From Paenibacillus sp. JJ-223 (GTDB lineage: Bacteria > Bacillota > Bacilli > Paenibacillales > Paenibacillaceae), in assembly GCF_927798175.1 (NCBI RefSeq), contig NZ_CAKMMP010000012.1, forward strand, positions 89,446-153,445: DNA of 64,000 bases, written 5' to 3'. Both the position numbers and the translations under genes were made by a program. Positions 34,502 through 42,924 of this stretch are shown here, one piece after another. Under the pieces are notes generated by a model. The model was given only the letters and a program-made list of their open reading frames with translations, was not told the DNA's origin and ran no database searches. The first letter of the stretch is position 1. Every line of letters begins with the position of its first letter.

Positions 34502-36115
34502 TTATACGGTGCGGGACTGTTTCCGGAACTCCTGCGGGGTGATGCCTGTGCACTTCTTGAACATTTTTGTGAAATGCGAGTAGTTGTAATACCCCACCTT
34601 GCCCGCGATATCCGTTACTTTGACCGTGGATTGGGAAAGCAGCGTTTTGGCCATATCCACCCTGCGCTGCAGGATGAATTCGGAGAGCGACATTCCCTTT
34701 TCCTTGCGGAAAAGGCGGGAGAGATATGCGGGATTGAATCCGGCGAAGGCAGCCAGTTCCTCTCTCATGAGTTCCTCGCCGATATGATTCTCAATATATA
34801 CGCACAACTGGTCCACCACCGTCATCGGGTTCTGGTCATCCGGATATAACACGGGAATGACGCGATCGATCAAATCAGACGTCCACTGCTTCAATTGGGG
34901 CAACGAACGCGTCACGACGCCTTCTTCCGGTTCCCGCTCATCCCCGTACAAGCTGCGCACGGACACGTTTTTCTGGTGCAGCAGCGGATAAACCATATGC
35001 AGCATCGCATGGTAGTAGAGCCTCAGCATTTCCGGCGACAGATGCTCCTCGGTTTCCAGCAGCTCAAAGATTTCATCCACGCGCGTGCGCAAATCTGCGA
35101 CTTTGCCCGTTTCGAACAGGATCGACAGTTCCGGGAGCCAAGGGATCGGCAAAAAACGATCCTCCGTTTGGCGGGCTTTCCTGTCATACGTAAAAACCCC
35201 TTCGAGCTCCCGGATATTGCGCCGCTCCATGTCCATCAATTCGTTTAACATGCCCTGCAGCTCCGTCACGGCCACAGGGGCGCCAACATAACAAGAAAGC
35301 CTGCAATAGAAGTAGCTGCCGCATTCCTGAATATACAGCTGGCAGTCTTTCTCAATGTCTTCCGCCAGAGGAACGATGCCGTCCTGCTCGTAGGCGAGAA
35401 CGACGTTTAATCCGCCGTGATCCTGAAATACCTCTCCCGGACGTACTCCGAGCAGCATCTCCCGGGCCGCATTGCGCAAAGCGTATTCCAGCACTTCTTC
35501 ATCGCGCAGATTGAACTCGCGAACCCACTCCTCTACCGAAATCACAATAGGCAGCACGCGGGCATGGGGATCGATCTCCGCTCCGTAAACCTCAGCCAAT
35601 TCTTCCAGTCGCTTTGTCGTCAACGCGGCGCGCTGCGAAACGGCATCCTTCCAGAATCGTTCGGTCAATAGCGGTTTATGAGCCTGCCAGCGTTTATACG
35701 CCGTTTCATAGATTTCATTGGTATGTTTGCTCTGCTCGCCTGCCCGGATTTTTTCCACCGCCCGGGAAACGGTCTTCAGCAGCTGATCGGCCGGTGCAGG
35801 CTTCAGCACATAATCGAAACTGTTCAACTTGATGGCCGTCTGGGCGTAGTCGAACAGCGCATGCCCTGTGAGAAAAATCGTCAGCATGCCCGGATCATGT
35901 TTCAATACCCAGCTTTGCAGGTCAAGTCCCGTTTCGCCAGGCATTTCAATATCGCAGACCATGATATCGATGGCATGGCTTTTCAGAATCATTCTGGCTT
36001 CCTCGGCATCACCTGCGCCGAACACCCGGTCTATTCCGGCTCTGCTCCAGTCGATGCCTTCCATCATGGCCTGCAGCGCGTACACTTCATCATCCACGAT
36101 CAACAGGTTGCGCAT
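34502..36115 (-). CDS. YesN-type response regulator (second system)
   Basis: This 537-residue regulator has a receiver domain (LLIVDDE start, Asp55 in IMVCDIEMPGETG, Lys in YVLKPAP), a long middle region with a poorly conserved linker, and a C-terminal AraC HTH (REELAAFAGFNPAYLSRLFRKEKG, VTDIAGKVGYYNYSHFTKMFKKCTG) ending TPQEFRKQSRTV. AAGGAGG precedes the ATG. Its start overlaps the end of the sensor kinase gene by 26 bp, so the two are translated together. It probably activates the permease and binding protein genes that follow. Confidence 0.93.
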   Translation of the reverse strand: MRNLLIVDDEVYALQAMMEGIDWSRAGIDRVFGAGDAEEARMILKSHAIDIMVCDIEMPGETGLDLQSWVLKHDPGMLTIFLTGHALFDYAQTAIKLNSFDYVLKPAPADQLLKTVSRAVEKIRAGEQSKHTNEIYETAYKRWQAHKPLLTERFWKDAVSQRAALTTKRLEELAEVYGAEIDPHARVLPIVISVEEWVREFNLRDEEVLEYALRNAAREMLLGVRPGEVFQDHGGLNVVLAYEQDGIVPLAEDIEKDCQLYIQECGSYFYCRLSCYVGAPVAVTELQGMLNELMDMERRNIRELEGVFTYDRKARQTEDRFLPIPWLPELSILFETGKVADLRTRVDEIFELLETEEHLSPEMLRLYYHAMLHMVYPLLHQKNVSVRSLYGDEREPEEGVVTRSLPQLKQWTSDLIDRVIPVLYPDDQNPMTVVDQLCVYIENHIGEELMREELAAFAGFNPAYLSRLFRKEKGMSLSEFILQRRVDMAKTLLSQSTVKVTDIAGKVGYYNYSHFTKMFKKCTGITPQEFRKQSRTV

Positions 36116-37913
36116 AGTTTCCTCCTTCTTCCTCTTCGGTCTGGGCGGGCAATCGAATGACGACAGCCGCCCCTCCTGCGGGCTGATTGCTAAATGAAAT
36201 GCCGGCCTGATCGCCGTGCTTTACAAGCAAACGGTGGGCAACGTTCCAGATGCCAATGTGCTGTCCATCCGGATTTTCTGCATATTGTCCTTGCTGCAAC
36301 CGGTCCAACAGCTCCGGGTCAAAGCCGACGCCGTTGTCCCTGACACACAGCTCAAGCATGCCCCGGGCAGGAGGCGTTCCGGCTGCAACGGAAGCCCCGC
36401 CGTCCTCTTGAGGCGCCCATTTGGCTTCGATTTCAATGATAAATGGCTCTGATCGCCGCTGAAAGCCATGGATAATGGCATTTTCGACAAAAGGCTGCAG
36501 CGTCAAAGGAGGGAGAACGTACTGCGAGATGGCCGGGTCAATGTCGAGCACGTAGTTCAAGCGATTCGGAAAGCGCAGCTTCTGGATTTCCAGGTAGTGC
36601 CGGATATGCTCCATCTCTTCGCCAAGCCGGATTTCGCGTTTGCCCGCACGCAGGCTGAAGCGGAAATAATCCGCAAGATGGCCGGCCATCTGCTGCACCA
36701 GTTCATGCTTCTGCAGCGAGGCCAGACTATGAATGATATTAAGCGAGTTTAGATAAAAATGAGGATTGATCTGCATCTGCAGCTGTTTGAACTCCGCCTC
36801 CCTCGTTCGCAGCTGCTCCTCATATACATCGATCTTCAAATGCTGGATCTGGCTCGTCATTTGATTGAAGCTGCTCGTCACGAAGGCTAATTCGGACGAG
36901 GAGGGAGTCGGAAGCCGGACTTCAAGCTCCCCCTGGCTCACCCGCCGCATGGCGCGAATCAGCATGTGGATCGGCCGGAACAGGAGCTGGCGCATAAACA
37001 CGAGCGCAGTGACCAGAATGATTGCCGCCCCCAGGGGCAGCAGGCGAATGATCCGTTGAAAAAACGGAAGGTTGCGCATCATGTCCTCTTCGGGCAGAAG
37101 CACAATGTAGTTCATGTCCGACATCGCCGAAGGGATGCCCAGCATAAGATATTGCTTGGTCTCTCCCGCGGACGTATCCTCCGAGATAACCTGATACGGA
37201 CTCTGCAGGCCGGACAGGTGCGCGGCCGCGAGACGGATCTGACCCTCTTTCAGGGCGGAATCCGAGAGGGCTTTTCCGTCCTCGCCCACAATGACGGCGC
37301 CGCCCCGCCCTCCCGCTTCCGTGAACTGTTCGGGATGATTCAGCGCGTTCATATCCACAAGCGCTCCGGCGTAAAACTGCTGATTGATCCGGACCGTCTT
37401 CGCGAGCGCATTCCATGTCGGTCCTTGCACGATATCCCACTCCGGCTGCTGAATTTCACCTTCGAACTGCTGCATTTGCGCAGGCATGTTTTCGCGGACC
37501 AGCGACATTTTGACATCATAACTGCCCGATGTGGCGAGCAGCAGGTCGTCGTTCACGGCGTCATACAGAAAAAAAGAATCGATCAAGCTGTAAAATCCGA
37601 GATCGGTCATAAATTTGTTCATGATCCGCTGCTTCGCGATAATGTAATCGCCGCTGCCGTATTTCAGGAAGAATAATGAAATGATGTCGGGATCGCGTTC
37701 ACCCAGACTGTATAAATAACGGTTGGTTTCCTGCAGCACGCGTTCATTCTGCTCCACGCTCTTTGCCAGATGGTTCATGTTGGTAAGAGACACTTGATCC
37801 CTGACCACATTCATGGCATACACGTTGTTGTAATACATCAGTAAAAATAGCGGAAGCATGATCAGCGTCAATCCAACTATGAATTTGAAGCGTAATGAAC
37901 GGATAAAATTCAT
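36090..37913 (-). CDS. YesM-type sensor histidine kinase (second system)
   Basis: This 607-residue membrane kinase has a first helix at 11-28, an extracytoplasmic sensing domain to about 285, a second helix at about 288-308, a HAMP region (RPIHMLIRAMRRVSQGELEVRL) and a C-terminal kinase. The phosphoacceptor is His385 in LQMQINPHFYLNS. The N-box is PFVENAIIHGF and the G-box is DNGVGFD plus GIWNVAHRL. The sensing domain differs strongly from that of the first YesM-type protein, so the signals should differ. A cre-like site lies about 17 bp ahead of the start codon. It forms an overlapping pair with the YesN-type regulator. Confidence 0.93.
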   Translation of the reverse strand: MNFIRSLRFKFIVGLTLIMLPLFLLMYYNNVYAMNVVRDQVSLTNMNHLAKSVEQNERVLQETNRYLYSLGERDPDIISLFFLKYGSGDYIIAKQRIMNKFMTDLGFYSLIDSFFLYDAVNDDLLLATSGSYDVKMSLVRENMPAQMQQFEGEIQQPEWDIVQGPTWNALAKTVRINQQFYAGALVDMNALNHPEQFTEAGGRGGAVIVGEDGKALSDSALKEGQIRLAAAHLSGLQSPYQVISEDTSAGETKQYLMLGIPSAMSDMNYIVLLPEEDMMRNLPFFQRIIRLLPLGAAIILVTALVFMRQLLFRPIHMLIRAMRRVSQGELEVRLPTPSSSELAFVTSSFNQMTSQIQHLKIDVYEEQLRTREAEFKQLQMQINPHFYLNSLNIIHSLASLQKHELVQQMAGHLADYFRFSLRAGKREIRLGEEMEHIRHYLEIQKLRFPNRLNYVLDIDPAISQYVLPPLTLQPFVENAIIHGFQRRSEPFIIEIEAKWAPQEDGGASVAAGTPPARGMLELCVRDNGVGFDPELLDRLQQGQYAENPDGQHIGIWNVAHRLLVKHGDQAGISFSNQPAGGAAVVIRLPAQTEEEEGGNYAQPVDRG

Positions 37914-37929
37914 CGTCTCCCGCCCTTTT

Positions 37930-37943
37930 CGAAAGCGTTATCA
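37930..37943 (-). promoter_or_regulatory. cre-like site ahead of the second YesM-type gene
   Basis: TGATAACGCTTTCG on the minus strand matches the cre consensus at 12 of 14 positions. It lies between any promoter and the ribosome binding site, where bound CcpA would act as a roadblock. Confidence 0.45.
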
Positions 37944-38537
37944 AAAGTGCCTGTACGCAGGGCATGTCAACCTCGAATGTACGGCATCTGCAATTTCCTT
38001 CCTTTTATGGCATGTTTCATTGTAATCACGGTCATTGTTCATTGTCTATGTCATTCCGTGACCTGTTTCTGAACATTATGGTGACTTTCCTTTCGAATCG
38101 CTTTGCCGCCTCGTGTTGCTTCGAAAGTCGACTTTCTCTTTACCGCACTAACAATCACACAAGGCACTGCGAGTGCAGTACCATCTTCCGATCGCTGTTA
38201 TCCCCAGATTTTTTGATTCCCCTTTTCTAAGGGGAAAATCCGGTGATAAGCCTATGCTTCCGATGCAGCTTTCTTTCAGAAAGCTTTCAGCGAACGCTTC
38301 GCTTCTCCAGATTGGTTCTGCCTCTCCGTTGACGTGTGTATGTTTTTTTGCGGTTTACATAGATAGTTCTCCATTTGTAAAAAAAATCCTTCAACCCTTC
38401 GGTTAGGGCAGAAAACAGGCAAGGTCACGCAATCACTTGTCTTCGGCAGTCATGAGCAGAGTTGTACAATTCGTAGTTCGGCACGTACACCTGAGCGCCC
38501 ACCCAAGCATATGATACGTTGACTTTCAAGAAGAAGG
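37944..38537. other. Intergenic region between divergent genes, no gene seen
   Basis: About 600 bp without a convincing coding region separates the second sensor kinase gene from the ion-transporter-like gene. It contains a TTCCCCTT/AAGGGGAA hairpin (about 38219-38238), an AGCTTTCT/AGAAAGCT hairpin (about 38269-38287) and a possible plus-strand TTTACA with TAAAAA at 18 bp (about 38355-38385). None is strong enough for a firm call; a regulatory leader for the plus-strand gene is possible. Confidence 0.5.
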
Positions 38538-38549
38538 GTGGCCTGCAGC

Positions 38550-39980
38550 ATGCATATACAGCTCACTTCGTTGCATTATGTATATCTTGCTTTTATCGTC
38601 CTGATCATGGCCGTCATGATTCGCCGCAGGGATACAACGATCATCTGCGTGGCCGGAGTAATGACGATCGGAATCCTTGCGACCGAAACATTAAGCGGGT
38701 CGGTTACCGGCATTTTCAACAGCTTTGTTTATGCGGCCAAAGAGCTGCTCAGCACCATATTTATCATCTCGATCATCGTGGCCATGAGCCGGGTACTGAT
38801 CCGAACAGGCATCAACGAGACGATGGTTGCGCCGCTCACCCGGTTTATCCGATCGCCTCAGGTTGCGTATTGGGGCATCGGGCTCATCATGATGACGGTA
38901 TCCCTGTTCTTCTGGCCGTCTCCGGCAGTGGCGCTGGTGGGAGCCGTGTTGCTTCCTGTCGCGGTCCGGGTCGGCCTGCCGCCCATCGGCGCGGCCGTCG
39001 CCATGAATCTGTTCGGGCACGGCATCGCTTTGTCGGGAGATTTCATCATTCAAGGCGCGCCCAAGCTGACCGCAGATGCAGCCGGATTATCCGTAACTTC
39101 CGTCATGTCTGCGAGCCTGCCCCTGGTCATCGTTATGGGCACCGTCTCCACGCTCACTGCGTTCTGGATGCTTCAGCGGGAGATGCGTTCAAACCAAGGA
39201 ACGGGCAACCTTCTCCCGTCCTCTTCGCCGGAAGCCGTAACGGACACGCCGACGCAGGAAGCTCAAACGAACGAAGCGAATGCCGGCGTCCGCCCTTTAC
39301 CTTCGCGGCTTCGGCACGTATTTGCCATTAGCATTCCTTTGTTGTTTGCGGTCGATGTTGTGCTCATGTTTGTGCTGAAGCAGCAGGGGGGAGATGCCAC
39401 GGCGCTGATCGGCGGCACGGCGATCCTCATTTTGATCGCGGTAACCCTCGCGGCGCATCGTCACGAAGGACCCGAGCAGACCACGGAGTATTTGATCGAG
39501 GGGTTTCAATTCGGGTTCAAGGTGTTCGGGCCGGTCATTCCCATAGCGGCTTTTTTCTACCTCGGAGATGCCGCCATCAACGAATTGTTCAGCAGTCCGC
39601 TTCCGGACGGATCGCACGGCATCGTAAACGATTTGGGGGTAGCCCTTGCGGGCCTTGTGCCATTAAACCATACGGTGGGCGCAGTGACTCTAACGTTGAC
39701 CGGGGCGATCACCGGCATGGATGGATCGGGGTTTTCGGGCATATCGCTGGTTGGTTCCGTGGCATCGATGTTTGCCGGAACGGCGGATGCAGCCCCAACC
39801 CTGACTGCGCTCGGCCAGATTGCCGCCATCTGGGTCGGTGGCGGTACGCTGATTCCGTGGGCGTTAATTCCGGCCGCGGCGATCTGCGGGGTTAGCCCGT
39901 TCGAGCTGGCCAGACGCAATCTGAAGCCGGTGCTGCTGGGATTGATCGTCACAACGGTGGTTGCGATTTTTCTGATGTAA
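38550..39980 (+). CDS. Ion-transporter-superfamily-like membrane protein of unknown substrate
   Basis: This very hydrophobic protein of about 476 residues has an estimated 10-12 membrane segments arranged in two halves separated by a polar loop at about 215-255 (SSSPEAVTDTPTQEAQTNEA). Each half carries a re-entrant-like Gly/Ser/Pro segment (FFWPSPAVALVGAVLLPVAV; VGAVTLTLTGAITGMDGSGF), as in carboxylate and Na+/H+ transporters of the ion transporter superfamily (GntP, DcuC, CitMHS relatives). No specific family could be assigned. The start is the ATG at 38550, with GGGTGG 8 nt upstream; a GTG at 38538 is in frame. Its 3' end overlaps the convergent DUF4269-type gene by 32 bp. Confidence 0.8.
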   Translation: MHIQLTSLHYVYLAFIVLIMAVMIRRRDTTIICVAGVMTIGILATETLSGSVTGIFNSFVYAAKELLSTIFIISIIVAMSRVLIRTGINETMVAPLTRFIRSPQVAYWGIGLIMMTVSLFFWPSPAVALVGAVLLPVAVRVGLPPIGAAVAMNLFGHGIALSGDFIIQGAPKLTADAAGLSVTSVMSASLPLVIVMGTVSTLTAFWMLQREMRSNQGTGNLLPSSSPEAVTDTPTQEAQTNEANAGVRPLPSRLRHVFAISIPLLFAVDVVLMFVLKQQGGDATALIGGTAILILIAVTLAAHRHEGPEQTTEYLIEGFQFGFKVFGPVIPIAAFFYLGDAAINELFSSPLPDGSHGIVNDLGVALAGLVPLNHTVGAVTLTLTGAITGMDGSGFSGISLVGSVASMFAGTADAAPTLTALGQIAAIWVGGGTLIPWALIPAAAICGVSPFELARRNLKPVLLGLIVTTVVAIFLM

Positions 39981-40581
39981 CTGGTCGTGAGCGAACAAGA
40001 TCAGCCAGTTCTTCATCACTCTTGTCCGCCAGATTCAGCAATTCAGCATAGGGATCCCCATTCAATCCCAACGCATATGCAAATGCCGGTTCCGTCTTCA
40101 TTCCTTTATTTTTCAGTCTGCGTATCTCCTTATGCCCTTCACGTCCCCAATGCGTCAGCAACGCCCATTCGACCAGCATGTGCCTGTAGGCATTTTGCTG
40201 CCGGACCGGCATGGATTGGGCGAATATTTCCACAGACCAGCCTCCTGTAGACACGCTGCAGACGACGTAAGGCGACACTCCCGTTTCTCGGGTTACTAGG
40301 GTACATTGGAAGCCTTCCATCTCTCCCAACGCTTGATGCACCACAGCTCTGAACCGCTCCAGATCCTCGGCTTCGCACAAGAGATCGATATCGCTGCCCG
40401 GCACATCGATATCGATGGGCACGGTTCCCGCGGGATATGGATGGTACGCCGCCAACAGCTCCATCAACCCGCTCTGCTTCAGTGCCCTATAAGCGGATCG
40501 CTGTCTTTCGTTGCCTGATGCAAGATGGGTCATGACGCCTGCCGCACTCGTCAAGTCCGGTCGCATCTCGCCATCGCTCAT
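39949..40581 (-). CDS. DUF4269-type nucleotidyltransferase-like protein
   Basis: This 210-residue cytosolic protein has the nucleotidyltransferase-like signature GTVPIDIDVPGSDIDLLCEAED (a GS-x-DIDLL motif) near residue 60, followed by strands (GFQCTLVTRE, VEIFAQSMPVRQQNAYRHM) and a C-terminal helical part with EIRRLKNKGMKTEPAFA. This matches the DUF4269 family seen across Bacillales, whose activity is unknown. Its start overlaps the ywbE stop codon by 4 bp (ATGA), so the two genes are translationally coupled. Its 3' end overlaps the convergent transporter gene. Confidence 0.85.
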   Translation of the reverse strand: MSDGEMRPDLTSAAGVMTHLASGNERQRSAYRALKQSGLMELLAAYHPYPAGTVPIDIDVPGSDIDLLCEAEDLERFRAVVHQALGEMEGFQCTLVTRETGVSPYVVCSVSTGGWSVEIFAQSMPVRQQNAYRHMLVEWALLTHWGREGHKEIRRLKNKGMKTEPAFAYALGLNGDPYAELLNLADKSDEELADLVRSRPVTSEKSQPPL

Positions 40582-40784
40582 TCGGGTGAACCCGTGATGA
40601 TTTGTTTCACTCTTCCCACTTGCCCATTCGTCAAACGTACCTTGATGCCGTGAGGGTGTGTGGGGGAGTTGGTCAACAAGTCCTTGACGATGCCCCTCGT
40701 CAATTTGCCGGACCGCTGATCCTCTTTCAGGACGATATCCACCTCAAGTCCTGGTCTGATGTTTGCCCGTTGTTGTCCATTCAT
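40578..40784 (-). CDS. ywbE: YwbE family protein
   Basis: This 68-residue protein is nearly superimposable on Bacillus YwbE (DUF2196): GLEVDIVLKEDQRSGKLTRG, then VKDLLTNSPTHPHGIKVRLT and GQVGRVKQI. The family is small, soluble, KOW/beta-barrel-like and of unknown function. GGAGAG precedes the ATG. It is the first gene of a two-gene unit with the DUF4269-type protein. Confidence 0.92.
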   Translation of the reverse strand: MNGQQRANIRPGLEVDIVLKEDQRSGKLTRGIVKDLLTNSPTHPHGIKVRLTNGQVGRVKQIITGSPE

Positions 40785-40889
40785 ATGCCGTTCTCTCCTT
40801 CCGTTATTTGTTCATGCATGAAGAACATCATTCGTCGCGCTGCATTTATTGTAGAGCTTCCAGCCCGCCTTTGCCAAGGGAATGCTTGC

Positions 40890-40940
40890 TGTGAAAAACA
40901 CAAAACCGCAGACTGACCCTTTCGGGAGTCCGCGGCTTTG
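40890..40940 (-). terminator. Terminator after the NodB deacetylase gene
   Basis: An imperfect hairpin (GCCGCGGACT-CCC paired with GGG-CAGTCTGCGG) has a GAAA loop and, on the minus strand, a TTTTGTGTTTTTC tail. It lies directly after the stop codon. Confidence 0.75.
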
Positions 40941-40946
40941 TCATGC

Positions 40947-41720
40947 TTATGGACGGTGATGCTTCGCCGAAACGTCATCCTTCGCAGCTTCCCTTGCTTT
41001 CAGGGCGAGCAGCTCGGAGACCGTGACGAACCGGTATCCCCGCTTTTGCAAGACAGGTAAAATTTGCTCCAGGGCAGCGATCGTGTGGGACTTGCCTTCA
41101 ACCTTATCGTGAAAAAGAACGATATCCCCGTTACGGGCATTGGTCAGCACCTTTTTGGTAATACGCCCCACCCCTGGAGAGGCCCAGTCCCGCGTATCCT
41201 GATGCCAGGACCAGAGCACAATGGTGTACCCTTTCTGTTTCGCCATTTGCACCAGCGTATCATTGTAAAATCCGCCGGGGGGCCTAAACAAGACGGGACG
41301 CTCGGCTCCGGCCTCGATAATGGATTTCTCCGCCTCATCCATCTCGCGCAGCACCTTGCTCGCACCGGTCGATCTGTTGGAATACATGTGGTTAAATGTG
41401 TGATTGGCCACCTCATGGCCCTCACGCTGCTCCTGGACGATCAGCTCAGGATACTTTTCCGCCCATTTTCCGAGCACAAAAAACGTCGCCTTGGCATCAT
41501 ACCGTTTCAGCAAAGCCAAAATCTGCGGAGTCTGGACCGGGTCCGGACCATCGTCGAACGTCAGCGCAATCAATTTGCCCTGAGTCGGCACTTCCCACAC
41601 GATCTCGCCGCGCTGCTCGTAGTAATCGCGGTTTTTCTTTACCGGCGAAGCCTGCGCTGTACTGCTGCTTAACAGCAAAATCATGACAAGTCCGATCATT
41701 CGGGCTGCCTTCAGGTTCAT
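40947..41720 (-). CDS. Secreted polysaccharide deacetylase (NodB domain)
   Basis: This 257-residue secreted enzyme of the carbohydrate esterase 4 family removes N-acetyl groups from peptidoglycan or chitin-like polymers. A signal peptide ends near TAQA-SP. Catalytic motifs are LTFDDGPD (Asp56 and Asp57), NHTFNHMYSN (His107 and His111, metal ligands), LFRPPGG and LWSWHQDTRDW. The later DIVLFHD supplies the catalytic His. Bacillus relatives such as PdaA act on spore or vegetative peptidoglycan; the exact substrate is not decided by sequence. It is monocistronic, with a terminator downstream. Confidence 0.92.
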   Translation of the reverse strand: MNLKAARMIGLVMILLLSSSTAQASPVKKNRDYYEQRGEIVWEVPTQGKLIALTFDDGPDPVQTPQILALLKRYDAKATFFVLGKWAEKYPELIVQEQREGHEVANHTFNHMYSNRSTGASKVLREMDEAEKSIIEAGAERPVLFRPPGGFYNDTLVQMAKQKGYTIVLWSWHQDTRDWASPGVGRITKKVLTNARNGDIVLFHDKVEGKSHTIAALEQILPVLQKRGYRFVTVSELLALKAREAAKDDVSAKHHRP

Positions 41721-41833
41721 GTCGTTGTCCTCACTTTATGTTCAAACGTAAACTCCCTGTTAGCATTTCCCGAATTCGCGGAACTATGAGACCAGGACGA
41801 AACAAGTGCCTGCAGTCTCTTGCAGCTTCTAAA

Positions 41834-42772
41834 TTAACGGAAAATCTGATCAATCACCGCAATTTCCTCGGCGGACAACCGAACTTCCAAGGTTTTCAGA
41901 TTGGATACGACTTGTTCCGGCTTTTTGGCGCCCGGAATCAATGCATCAATGGATGGTTGGGTAAGGTACCAGGCGAGCACCAGATGCGCGACCTCCACGT
42001 TTTTGGACTGGGCGATGCTCCGAAGCTGATCCACCTTGTCCAGATTTCGAATATAAGCTTCCCCGGTAAACAGCGGATTTTGGGCCCGGCCGTCCTTGAA
42101 TGTCGTATCTTTGGTGTATTTGCCGCCAAGAAGCCCGGCAGCCAGCGGGAAATACGGAACGAATGAAATATGCTGCTCCGTCGTATACGGGAGAATTTCT
42201 TTCTCCACCTCCCGCTTGAACAGGTTATACTCCGATTGCAGCACATCGACGTAACCGTCACGGTTCGCTTCGCGCAGCTGGTCGATCGAGAAGTTCGAAA
42301 CACCGATCGCCCGGATTTTTCCTTCTTCTTTCAATCGGGCCAATGCTCCGACTGCTTCATCTTTCGGTGTGTGTTCATCCGGAAAATGGATGTAAAACAG
42401 ATCGATGTAATCCGTTTGCAGCCGTTTCAGCGCCTCATCCACTGAAGCTTTCAAAAAGGCGGGGGAATTGTCGAGAACGATGCTGCCGTCCACGAATTTA
42501 TGCGCAGCTTTGGTGGCGATGACCGCCTGCTGGCGCTTTCCGGTTTCTTTCAACACTTCGCCGATCAAGCGCTCCGAATGTTCAGGTCCATAAATAAAGG
42601 CCGTATCAATAAAGTTAATGCCTTGTTCCAGTGCCGTGCGAACGACATCCTTGCCCGTTTCGTCATTGAGCAAATTCGGATAAATATTGTGGCCTCCGAC
42701 CGCATTTGCCCCCAGCCCGATGGGATTAACCACCAGCTCGCTCTTACCCAGACGTGTCTGTTGTTCTGTCAT
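41834..42772 (-). CDS. Aldo/keto reductase
   Basis: This 312-residue cytosolic NADPH-dependent oxidoreductase of the AKR superfamily has a (beta/alpha)8 barrel. The catalytic tetrad is Asp56 and Tyr61 (NFIDTAFIYG), Lys88 (VIATKAA) and His129 (LFYIHFP). Cofactor-binding elements IGVSNFS, YFPLAAGLLGGKY and the C-terminal IPGAKKPEQVVSN are intact. It resembles the YqkF/IolS group of Bacillus. AAAGGAG precedes the ATG. The physiological substrate is unknown. No operon partners are apparent. Confidence 0.93.
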   Translation of the reverse strand: MTEQQTRLGKSELVVNPIGLGANAVGGHNIYPNLLNDETGKDVVRTALEQGINFIDTAFIYGPEHSERLIGEVLKETGKRQQAVIATKAAHKFVDGSIVLDNSPAFLKASVDEALKRLQTDYIDLFYIHFPDEHTPKDEAVGALARLKEEGKIRAIGVSNFSIDQLREANRDGYVDVLQSEYNLFKREVEKEILPYTTEQHISFVPYFPLAAGLLGGKYTKDTTFKDGRAQNPLFTGEAYIRNLDKVDQLRSIAQSKNVEVAHLVLAWYLTQPSIDALIPGAKKPEQVVSNLKTLEVRLSAEEIAVIDQIFR

Positions 42773-42924
42773 GTCTCACGCATCTCCTTTATTGAAAATG
42801 ATATGTAGGTACCCATCTATCAAACCGGATGAATCAGGCACCCGCAGCATCCCTGGACGAGGATCGGCTGTGATGAGATTATACCAGAAGCATAATCGGA
42901 TTTAAAATATCGGATTTATCGGTT

